DNA of 5,107 nucleotides from Pseudomonadota bacterium (GCA_023427125.1 JAEZBP010000493.1:1-5107), one strand, 5' to 3'; numbered from the stretch's first letter, positions 1 to 4,974 are shown. Notes: generated by a model from the letters alone, not told the origin. Numbers and translations: made by a program.

Positions 1-141
1 GTGCGACCGCTCGTCGAGAGCCCGCGCACCGAGCCACCGCCGCAGCGCGCGACGACGCCGGCGCCGACCGCTCCCCCGCCGCAGCGACCCCGCGGCTTGG
101 TCGGCCTCGACGGCTTCGACCGCGACATCGGCGGCCGCTGA
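1..141 (+). CDS. C-terminal tail of an unidentified protein (5' truncated)
   Basis: The frame starting at base 1 is open for 46 codons and ends at a TGA (139-141); the gene begins upstream of the window. The visible residues are dominated by Pro, Arg, Thr and Ala, with two PPPQR stretches. They look like a disordered linker followed by a short tail (GLVGLDGFDRDIGG) that could be a small docking or anchoring peptide. No domain can be recognised, so no function is proposed. The GTG at base 1 is in frame, but nothing shows that it is a start. The gene faces the minus-strand membrane protein at 148-1875 with only 6 bases between the two stops. Confidence 0.6.
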   Translation: MRPLVESPRTEPPPQRATTPAPTAPPPQRPRGLVGLDGFDRDIGGR

Positions 142-147
142 GCACAC

Positions 148-1875
148 TCAATTCGGTGGGGTCTCGCGATCCTGGCGGTGGGTCTCGATGCCGAGGCCCT
201 CGGGCAGCGCGGAGTCGCGGGCGCGCTCGCTGCCGGCCGTGCTCGAGCCGTGGAGCGGCTCCTCGAGGAGCTCTCTGTGGACGCGGTCCGGCAGCGGCGC
301 GAGCCGATCGCCGAACCACGCGAAGAACTCGAGCATGCGCCGCTTGCGCTTGGGCGGCAGGTAGTCGAAGTTCGCGCCGCGATCGCTGATCTCCCAGAAC
401 TCGCTCGAGCGGATCGCGAGCAGCTCGCCCCGGATCGAGTCGAGCCGCGCAGGCTGCTCGTTGCTCATGTCGCGGAACACCTCTCGCGCCAGCTCCTCGT
501 CGCCCTTCAGCAGATAGAACGTCGCCAGCTTCACCTGCGCCTTGCGGACGCCGCGGAGGCTCGTCTCCTGCACCTCGCCCTCGCTCTCGCGATCGACCTG
601 CAGGAAGATCCGCAGGAGCTCGCGAGCGGCGGGGCTGTCCTCCTCGTACGCCAGCTCGTTGAGCTCGCAGAGATCGTAGGCGACGGTCTCGAGGATGAAG
701 GGGAGCTTCGCCGTGAACGACACGCCGCCGTAGTACTTGAAGTAGCGCGCGATCTCGATCGCGTAGCTCCCCTGGTCGTAGGAGAGGACCCGCTCGGCGA
801 GCAGGCGGTACTGGTTCAGCACGTTGTAGGCGGTGCGCACGTCCTTCGCGTTGATGGTCGCGCGCAGGTACGTGTTGAAGAACTTCACGGCGAGGTTGAA
901 GAGCTCGACGTTGCCGTTCTCGAGCGCCTTCTCCGCGATCGTGCGGGTGTTGATCGCGATGAGGTAGTTCATGTCCCGCATCCGGTTCAGCGCCTCGTTG
1001 TAGAGGGTCTGGTACTGGCGCAGGACCTTCATCTCGAGCCAGATGCGGCGCTCGCTGACGGACTCGAGCACGGCCGGCGCCATCGAGACGAAGTCGGGGT
1101 TGTGCGCGAGATCTCCCTCGACCGCGAAGAAGGCGGGCTCGAGCCCCGGGCGGACCTTCTGGTAGTCGAGGATGAGCGAGCGCAGGGCGTCGGCGCTCGC
1201 CATCGAGACGCCCTTGTCCTTGTGCTCCATCGCGTTGAGCGCGACGTCCGCGAGCTGCTCGACGCCGCGCACCGCCTCCTGCTGCTTGCGCGCGGTGGTC
1301 CACGCGCGCGCACGCGACGCGATGACGTCGAGCGTGTGCCGCCGGATGCGATCGACGATCTCGATCGGGTTGAGGAAGGAGAACACGAACGCGAAGTAGG
1401 GCAGCAGGATGACCAGGCTGAACCCGAGCATGATCATCGAGACCGCGGCGCCGACGTAGGGGACGAAGCCGACCGTGGCGTCCTCGCCCATGTCGAACGT
1501 GATGTTGACCACGAGGCACTGCACGGCCGTCACGACGAAGAAGCCCATCACGCCGAAGTTGATCGGCTCGGCGACGAAGAGCTCCGTGATGCGGTGCGTG
1601 TAGCGGTTGCTCGCGAGCTCCACGATGATCGCGACGACGGTGATGGCGATGCCGAGCAGCGCCGCGACCACCTCGGCCGCGTTGTTGAGCGCGGCGAACG
1701 CCGAGCTCGCGTTGGGCCGCAAGAGGAGCCCGAAGGCCGCGCCCGGATCGGGCTCGCCCGCGGCGTCGATCGCGTGCGTGGTCACGAAGACCGCCGTCGC
1801 GACGCCGAGGAGGAGCGACAGGGGCAAGAGCCAGATTCGAAACGGGCTCGCTCTTCGTTGGGGCGACGGGTCCAT
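148..1875 (-). CDS. DUF2254-like inner-membrane protein with long helical cytoplasmic domain
   Basis: This is a 575-residue protein with an ATG start at 1873-1875 and a TGA stop at 148-150. Four hydrophobic segments lie in the N-terminal third: about residues 14-32, 69-88, 107-127 and 137-166. The stretch around 76-127 (LASNRYTHRITELFV then GFFVVTAVQCL) has the layout of the DUF2254 family: a membrane helix, a polar S-x-R-x-T/S-x-R loop, then another helix. The segment near 205-240 (VEQLADVALNAM to DALRSLILDY) parallels that family's ALSpgiNDP region, but with divergent residues. From about 170 to 540 the chain is soluble and helical, probably cytoplasmic. It includes TPR-like helix pairs near 300-365 and 450-485 (KLATFYLLKGDEELAREVF). 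The last 35 residues are polar and look disordered. The biochemical role of DUF2254 proteins is not established. No strong Shine-Dalgarno precedes the ATG. The gene is divergent from the 1945 gene. The gene call is secure; the family call is moderate. Confidence 0.85.
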   Translation of the reverse strand: MDPSPQRRASPFRIWLLPLSLLLGVATAVFVTTHAIDAAGEPDPGAAFGLLLRPNASSAFAALNNAAEVVAALLGIAITVVAIIVELASNRYTHRITELFVAEPINFGVMGFFVVTAVQCLVVNITFDMGEDATVGFVPYVGAAVSMIMLGFSLVILLPYFAFVFSFLNPIEIVDRIRRHTLDVIASRARAWTTARKQQEAVRGVEQLADVALNAMEHKDKGVSMASADALRSLILDYQKVRPGLEPAFFAVEGDLAHNPDFVSMAPAVLESVSERRIWLEMKVLRQYQTLYNEALNRMRDMNYLIAINTRTIAEKALENGNVELFNLAVKFFNTYLRATINAKDVRTAYNVLNQYRLLAERVLSYDQGSYAIEIARYFKYYGGVSFTAKLPFILETVAYDLCELNELAYEEDSPAARELLRIFLQVDRESEGEVQETSLRGVRKAQVKLATFYLLKGDEELAREVFRDMSNEQPARLDSIRGELLAIRSSEFWEISDRGANFDYLPPKRKRRMLEFFAWFGDRLAPLPDRVHRELLEEPLHGSSTAGSERARDSALPEGLGIETHRQDRETPPN

Positions 1876-1885
1876 CGCCGGGCCG

Positions 1886-1894
1886 AGCGTACCA
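1886..1894 (-). promoter_or_regulatory. Candidate extended -10 promoter box for the DUF2254-like gene
   Basis: Read on the minus strand, these bases are TGGTACGCT, an extended -10 (TG-n-TACGCT, compared with TATAAT). The box ends 10 bases before the ATG at 1875, so transcription would begin about 3-5 bases before the start codon. No convincing -35 hexamer is seen. The call rests on one degenerate motif plus its placement in a short divergent spacer. Confidence 0.35.
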
Positions 1895-1932
1895 GAGCCG
1901 TCTTCGGCGGGGTGCTGCGATCATCGCCCTGC

Positions 1933-1938
1933 TATCAT
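1933..1938 (+). promoter_or_regulatory. Candidate -10 box (TATCAT) for the GTG-start gene, implying a leaderless mRNA
   Basis: TATCAT differs from the -10 consensus by one base and ends 6 bases before the GTG at 1945. A start site 6-7 bases downstream would fall on the GTG itself, giving a leaderless transcript. This agrees with the absence of any purine-rich Shine-Dalgarno before this start. No good -35 hexamer is visible about 17 bases upstream. The assignment is an inference from position and sequence. Confidence 0.4.
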
Positions 1939-1944
1939 CGCATC

Positions 1945-2625
1945 GTGCGCTCCAGGATCGTCCTCGTGCTCGCGCTCGCCGCGAGCCTGCTCGCGCCGGC
2001 CGCGAGCGCGCAGACCGAAGAGCCGGACGAGCATGCGGCCGCCGAGCCGGGAGCGCGCGCGCCCGAGGACCGCGAGGAGGCGCCGCCGTGGCGCTGGCCC
2101 GGCGCGATCATCTGGGACCTCGAGCTCCGCCTGGCCATTCCACCCGACACCGGCTTCGATCGATCGCTGCGCGCGCACGGCTACGGGAACGTCCGCGTGA
2201 TCCCGGCGCTGGTCGCGGGGCTCGCCGCGCCGGTGGGCGTCGAGTGGCTCTGGATCGGAGGGCAGGTCGGCGTCCGCGGGCGTACGTGGGACCACGCCGC
2301 GCGCGACTCGGTGAGCCTCGTCGGCGTCGACGCCTTGGTGACGGTTCGCGGGCGCTTCCTCCTCGGAGAGCGGGGCGAGCTCGGCGTGACCACCGGCGGC
2401 GGCGTCGGGTGGATCGGGACGTGGATGAACGGGGTGATGAGCGACCAGATCGCGCCGCGCTTCAACGTGCAGCTCGACCTCACGTTCCGAGTCCGCGATC
2501 ACTTCGCGCTGGGTCCGAGCGTCGGCTGGGACTACTTCCAGACTCCCTCGGCGATCAACGCGTACGGCGACGGCGTCGAGGCAGGTGGGCCCTACTTCGG
2601 GCTGAGCGTGGAGGGACGCGAATGA
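1945..2625 (+). CDS. Exported beta-rich protein, probable small outer-membrane beta-barrel
   Basis: This is a 226-residue protein starting at GTG 1945, chosen because a textbook signal peptide begins exactly there: basic RSR, hydrophobic IVLVLALAASLL, then APAASA with cleavage likely after Ala22. An acidic, Pro/Ala-rich linker follows (about 24-48). From about 50 to the end the chain alternates hydrophobic and polar residues, with many Gly and aromatic residues, in roughly eight candidate strands. Examples are VEWLWIGGQVGVRGR, GGGVGWIGTWM and ALGPSVGWDYF. This is typical of small porin-like outer-membrane proteins. The C-terminus (FGLSVEGRE) lacks the usual terminal Phe/Trp, so barrel insertion is not certain. 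The start of the next gene overlaps this stop as ATGA, suggesting co-translation with the lipoprotein. The frame stays open far upstream (from 178) opposite the 148-1875 gene, but that stretch is an antisense artefact. No specific function is assigned. Confidence 0.85.
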   Translation: MRSRIVLVLALAASLLAPAASAQTEEPDEHAAAEPGARAPEDREEAPPWRWPGAIIWDLELRLAIPPDTGFDRSLRAHGYGNVRVIPALVAGLAAPVGVEWLWIGGQVGVRGRTWDHAARDSVSLVGVDALVTVRGRFLLGERGELGVTTGGGVGWIGTWMNGVMSDQIAPRFNVQLDLTFRVRDHFALGPSVGWDYFQTPSAINAYGDGVEAGGPYFGLSVEGRE

Positions 2626-3176
2626 CCTGGCGCGCGCGCTGGCCGTGGCTCGTGTTGGCGGCGCTCCTCGCGATGCTGGCGTGCGACCCCGGCCTGCGGC
2701 CGATCCGATTCTACGACGAGGACTTCGAGGCGCTCTGCGATGGCACCCCGTGCGGCTGGGAGCGGACGAGCGGCGACGCGGCGCAGGCCACGTGGATCGA
2801 GACCATCCACCCCGGCGAGCACGGCCTGCGGCTCCGAGGCCAAGCGAGCGTGCGCGGCACGAGCGTGGGCGAGACGACCGGCGAGGTCTTCCTGGTGGAG
2901 AGCCTCTCGGTCGAGCTCACCGCGCGCTGCGACATCGGCAGCGAGCTCCGCGTCGACCTCGTGCTCGCCGACGAGCTCGGCAACACGTTCACCGCAAGCG
3001 CGCTTGCGGCTCCGGAGCCGCTGTGGTCAGCCCCTCTCGGCGCGTTGGTCACGACCGACGCCTTTGGCGCCAGCGCCACGCGCGTCGTCGCCGTGGGCAT
3101 CGCCAAGACCGGGCCCGGCGCGTGCGAGATCTCGGCGATCGCGATCGACTCCGTGCCCCTCGCCGACGGATGCTGA
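2622..3176 (+). CDS. Putative lipoprotein with beta-sandwich-like domain
   Basis: This is a 184-residue protein. Its ATG (2622-2624) overlaps the previous stop in ATGA, a common sign of translational coupling. The N-terminus is RAR, a hydrophobic stretch, then AMLAC. Cys21 is a plausible lipidation site, although Met at -3 makes the lipobox imperfect. Asp follows the Cys, which in enterobacteria favours inner-membrane retention; sorting rules in myxobacteria are different and less settled. The mature part begins FYDEDFE and PCGW, has a central HPGEHGLRLRG and ends with a strand ahead of ADGC. This order resembles jelly-roll carbohydrate-binding-like modules, where an opening E-D-F-E and a closing I-A-I-D-S-V strand are typical. 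Cys39/Cys44 could form a small disulfide loop; Cys103, Cys168 and Cys184 are also present. It is probably expressed with the upstream beta-barrel-like gene and may sit next to it in the envelope. The ligand is unknown. Confidence 0.85.
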   Translation: MTWRARWPWLVLAALLAMLACDPGLRPIRFYDEDFEALCDGTPCGWERTSGDAAQATWIETIHPGEHGLRLRGQASVRGTSVGETTGEVFLVESLSVELTARCDIGSELRVDLVLADELGNTFTASALAAPEPLWSAPLGALVTTDAFGASATRVVAVGIAKTGPGACEISAIAIDSVPLADGC

Positions 3177-3185
3177 CGCGACGCG

Positions 3186-3205
3186 CGATCTAATCGAGAT
3201 CGTTT
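3186..3205 (+). terminator. Weak terminator-like hairpin after the lipoprotein gene
   Basis: CGATCT and AGATCG form a perfect 6-bp stem around a 5-base loop (3192-3196), followed directly by TTT. It lies 9 bases after the stop of the 2622-3176 gene. The stem is short and only half GC, and the T-run is only three bases, so efficiency is doubtful. The segment 3186-3220 is unusually AT-rich for this DNA. Confidence 0.3.
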
Positions 3206-3285
3206 ACTGGCATTGATTGTCGGATCACCGCGGACCGATCGAGGCCGGGCCGGGCCCGTCGCCGCCCCCCGTATCGCCCTCGATA

Positions 3286-3463
3286 GTCGATAAAACTCGC
3301 CTGGCGTTCCGTCGCGAGTCGATCTATGACCTTCCGGCTCCGTACTCCGGAGCGGGACCTTGGTCGGGCCCTCCATGGGCCTAACCACCAACGAGTCCTC
3401 GCGCCCAGGTCTTCATCGACCGCTCCTGTTCGAAGGGCGCGCATCCATCTCCAACGAGGAGGT
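3286..3463 (+). promoter_or_regulatory. Candidate structured 5' leader (tiled hairpins) of the lytic-transglycosylase gene
   Basis: Five hairpins tile this non-coding stretch. H1: GTC-g-ATA plus ACTCGC (3286-3300) pairs with GCGAGT and TATGAC (3314-3330). H2: GCTCCG/CGGAGC (3337-3353, 5-base loop). H3: TGGT-c-GGGCCC pairs with GGGCCT-a-ACCA (3361-3387, loop TCCAT, one GU). H4: CGCGCCC (3400-3406) pairs with GGGCGCG (3435-3441) and encloses GGTC/GACC. H5: ATCTCC/GGAGGT (3447-3463, loop AACGA, one GU) covers the Shine-Dalgarno. CCTCC at 3370-3374, in the H3 tip, is also complementary to the SD core GGAGG, so a competing fold is possible. It matches no riboswitch consensus I can recall. High GC makes chance stems common, so only the SD-covering H5 and the contiguous tiling carry weight. 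No clear promoter was found upstream. Confidence 0.4.
3456..3463 (+). promoter_or_regulatory. Perfect Shine-Dalgarno GAGGAGGT
   Basis: AGGAGG ends 5 bases before the ATG at 3468, fully complementary to the 16S rRNA 3' end. It fixes the start of the transglycosylase gene at 3468, although the frame is open upstream to an ATG at 3360. It can pair with ATCTCC just upstream. Confidence 0.85.
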
Positions 3464-3467
3464 ACGC

Positions 3468-4187
3468 ATGAGCGCGTATCACACTGCGCTGTATCACACA
3501 GTGCCAAGCGAGCGTCGGGCTCGTCGGTGGAGGAGCCGGCGGGGGCTCGTCTGCGCCGTCACGACCTCGGCCCTCGTCCTGGCAACTGTCGTAATACCGA
3601 CACCCCCCGGCGCGGCCCAGGAAATTGCAGGGGAATTGGGTGACGCATCGGTGCTCGCGCTCGAGCGGGCCCTCGATCGTCGGATGACGGTCTGGCGCAG
3701 CGAGCGGCGGGTCGTGTACGTCCAGCACTGCCGCTCGGCGCTCGGCGGGTGCCCCTCCCGGGTCACCGCGTTCGCCCAGATGATCGGCGCCGCCTCCCAG
3801 GAGCACACGATCGATCCGTTCCTACTGGCCGCGGTGGCGGTCCGGGAGAGCGGGATGAACCCCCTCGCCGCCGGGGCGGCCGGCGAGCGGGGGATCGTCC
3901 AGCTCCACCCTCGGGGCCCCGGCGCCCGCGTCCGCTTCGTCCAGTCGGAGGCCTACCGGCGCCGCTGCGAGCGCCAGCCCGGCGTCTGCCAGGACGAGGT
4001 GCTCCAGGCCGGCGCGCGTCTGCTCTCCCGGAGCATCAACCGGTGCGGCAGCGTCCGAGACGCGCTCGGCGCGTACAACCGCGGCGAGTGCGGGGAGACG
4101 GACTACTCGGTGCGCGTGATGAGCGAGCGTCAACGGCTCTTGCGACTCGCAAAGTCGGAGAGCGCCGAGCTCGACACCGTCAACTGA
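3468..4187 (+). CDS. Secreted lytic-transglycosylase-like protein (SLT/lysozyme-like fold)
   Basis: This is a 239-residue protein. The start at 3468 is set by a perfect Shine-Dalgarno. An Arg-rich N-region ends in SRRGLVC, weakly like a twin-arginine (Tat) motif. A hydrophobic stretch (27-43) and PPGAAQ follow, with cleavage likely after Ala50. The catalytic domain spans about 98-226. It carries the hallmarks of SLT-type murein lytic transglycosylases: RESGMNP with candidate catalytic Glu127, GERGIVQLHP (139-148, equivalent to G-x-x-G-L-M-Q-L) and GAYNRG (201-206, the A-Y-N-x-G motif). Such enzymes cleave the MurNAc-GlcNAc bond of peptidoglycan. The six mature cysteines lie in close pairs (88/95, 167/174, 193/208), suggesting three disulfides and a periplasmic or extracellular location. 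The HPRGPGARVRF segment replaces the usual M-P-x-T that follows the Q-L motif. CGG is the leading arginine codon (about 16 of 33), whereas neighbours prefer CGC, hinting at separate ancestry. Substrate and role (remodelling, predation, conjugation) are not known. Confidence 0.85.
   Translation: MSAYHTALYHTVPSERRARRWRSRRGLVCAVTTSALVLATVVIPTPPGAAQEIAGELGDASVLALERALDRRMTVWRSERRVVYVQHCRSALGGCPSRVTAFAQMIGAASQEHTIDPFLLAAVAVRESGMNPLAAGAAGERGIVQLHPRGPGARVRFVQSEAYRRRCERQPGVCQDEVLQAGARLLSRSINRCGSVRDALGAYNRGECGETDYSVRVMSERQRLLRLAKSESAELDTVN
3477..3506 (+). repeat. Tandem 15-base repeat inside the 5' end of the transglycosylase gene
   Basis: Two adjacent 15-base units both start with TATCACAC (3477-3484 and 3492-3499) and agree at about 11 of 15 bases. 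They encode YHTAL and YHTVP in phase, before the Arg-rich part of the signal sequence. This is probably a small in-frame duplication. An operator role is possible but unsupported. Confidence 0.5.
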
Positions 4188-4244
4188 GTTGGCTGTGGGC
4201 GCGCGGTGTTGGCTGTGGGCGCGCGGTGTTGGCTGTGCGCGCGC
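4188..4244 (+). repeat. 20-base tandem repeat, 2.8 copies
   Basis: The unit GTTGGCTGTGGGCGCGCGGT occurs exactly at 4188-4207 and 4208-4227. A third partial copy runs to about 4244 with one mismatch (GTGC for GTGG). The array starts right after the TGA of the transglycosylase gene. The self-complementary GCGCGC in successive units could form a GCGCGC/GCGCGC stem across the last two copies, but no T-run follows, so it is not a convincing terminator. The rest of the 205-base spacer to 4392 holds the promoter-like and hairpin elements listed separately and no gene. Confidence 0.85.
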
Positions 4245-4349
4245 TTCCCCGAGCCACGTGATTCTGCGACCGCCGAGCTGATGCCGAGCGCGACGGATGG
4301 CGCGCGCGGCCTCACCGACCCGCTCGCGCCGCCCGCGATCCGCGTCCTC

Positions 4350-4376
4350 GGAACGGCGCTTGCGTGACGGATCGTC
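4350..4376 (+). promoter_or_regulatory. Candidate ECF-sigma-type promoter upstream of the helical-protein gene
   Basis: GGAACG (4350-4355) and CGTC (4373-4376), separated by 17 bases, match the general -35 GGAAC / -10 CGTC pattern of many ECF (envelope-stress type) sigma factors. The predicted start near 4382-4384 would leave a leader of only about 10 bases and cut into the Shine-Dalgarno, which argues against it. It also overlaps the inverted repeat at 4358-4400. This is a tentative motif match only. Confidence 0.25.
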
Positions 4377-4400
4377 TCGAAGGAGATCCGTCATGCGAGC
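4358..4400 (+). promoter_or_regulatory. 16-bp inverted repeat/hairpin enclosing the ribosome binding site and start codon
   Basis: GCTTGCGTGACGGATC (4358-4373) pairs without interruption to GATCCGTCATGCGAGC (4385-4400). Fourteen pairs are Watson-Crick and two are G-U, with an 11-base loop (4374-4384). The ATG (4393-4395) lies within the stem. The Shine-Dalgarno AAGGAG (4380-4385) sits in the loop and may be further closed by TCT pairing with GGA. In RNA this would block initiation, as in an RNA thermometer or an attenuated start; in DNA it could be an operator. The innermost 9 bp (TGACGGATC/GATCCGTCA) are perfect. Confidence 0.7.
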
Positions 4401-4974
4401 TCTCATCTGCGCGATCCTCATCGCGCTCCCCATCGCGTGCGTCACGCCTTCGCTCGCGACCGCTCAGTACGCCGAGCCCTACCGCGGCGATCCGCGCTGG
4501 GGCAGAGCGCCCACCTGGCTCGGCGAGGCGGAGGCGGCGCAGGCGGCGCAAGCGCTCGCGAGCCGAGCGAGTCGCCTCTCGCGCGTGATCCGGCAGGTCG
4601 ACGGCTACTCGCAGCTCGCCGGCCAGGCGCAGCGCTTCGCGCGCGCCGCCAGCATCTTCGCGCGCTCGATCGAGTCGGGCGCACCCTACCCGCGCTTGAT
4701 GCAGAGCTACGAGGAGCTCCAGCGCGAGTACCTCGATCTGCGCGGCGAGTTCTTCGCGCAGCATCGCACCCACCACGTGGAGCGCGTCGTCGACGACTGG
4801 ACCGCGCTCACCACGAGCTTCGAGCGGCTCTCGCTCGACCTCGGCGTCGAGGAGGACCTGCTCTGCTCGCTCGAGCCAGGCCGCCGCTACGGGCGCCCCT
4901 ACGACGACTACGATGACGACCGGCGGTACGGCGGCTACCAGTACGACCCGCGCTACGAGCGCGTGCCCGGCTGA
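4393..4974 (+). CDS. Secreted all-helical protein of unknown function
   Basis: This is a 193-residue protein. The start ATG 4393 is chosen for its Shine-Dalgarno (AAGGAG, 7 bases upstream) and because a signal peptide begins there: MRALICAILIALPIAC then TPSLATA, with cleavage after Ala24. The frame is also open from an ATG at 4297, but that extension is an unlikely Arg/Ser-rich stretch. Cys16 lacks a proper lipobox, so type I cleavage is preferred. Residues 43-160 are predicted helical, with heptad-like spacing. They include an Ala/Gln-rich first helix (EAEAAQAAQALASRASRL), a middle part with SYEELQREYLDLRGEFF, and HHVERVVDDWTALTTSFERL. This suggests a periplasmic three- or four-helix bundle. 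The tail (163-193) is rich in Tyr, Asp, Arg and Gly (DDYDDDRRYGGY) and probably disordered. I do not recognise the family. Arginine codons are mostly CGC (17 of 24), unlike the gene before it. Expression may be controlled by the hairpin covering its start. Confidence 0.85.
   Translation: MRALICAILIALPIACVTPSLATAQYAEPYRGDPRWGRAPTWLGEAEAAQAAQALASRASRLSRVIRQVDGYSQLAGQAQRFARAASIFARSIESGAPYPRLMQSYEELQREYLDLRGEFFAQHRTHHVERVVDDWTALTTSFERLSLDLGVEEDLLCSLEPGRRYGRPYDDYDDDRRYGGYQYDPRYERVPG

Noticed and set aside
178..1944. A plus-strand frame open for 589 codons opposite the 148-1875 gene and continuous with the 1945 gene.
   Set aside because: It is codon-aligned antisense to the membrane protein gene. 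It stays open because TCA, CTA and TTA codons are rare in GC-rich genes. Its protein would be an implausible run of Arg, Glu, Asp, Leu and Val without a fold, whereas the minus strand encodes clear membrane helices and the signal peptide begins only at 1945.
2711..3391. A 226-codon minus-strand frame across the lipoprotein gene and the leader.
   Set aside because: The product is Ser/Arg/Pro-rich and structureless. It opposes a gene with a lipoprotein signal and an overlapping start, and it has no ribosome binding site worth noting.
3421..3441. GTTCGAA at 3428-3434 as a tRNA T-loop.
   Set aside because: The flanking bases do not form a 5-bp T-stem, and no acceptor, D or anticodon arms can be laid out around it.
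3286..3463. The leader as a known c-di-AMP (ydaO) or c-di-GMP riboswitch.
   Set aside because: The conserved segments I remember for these classes (for example CAGCTAACC...GTA in ydaO) are absent. The only resemblance is a CCTAACC-like piece within a hairpin.
3360..3467. An upstream in-frame ATG (3360) as start of the transglycosylase.
   Set aside because: There is no Shine-Dalgarno at 3360, and the signal peptide would be pushed 36 residues inward. The start at 3468 has a perfect Shine-Dalgarno.
4393..4440. Cys16 of the helical protein as a lipidation site.
   Set aside because: The residues before it (P-I-A-C) do not fit a lipobox, while ATA|Q further on is a good signal peptidase I site.
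3822..4445. A 207-codon minus-strand frame across the transglycosylase gene and the tandem repeat.
   Set aside because: It opposes a gene with clear catalytic motifs, and its composition (Arg, Ala, His, Pro) is typical of a shadow frame.
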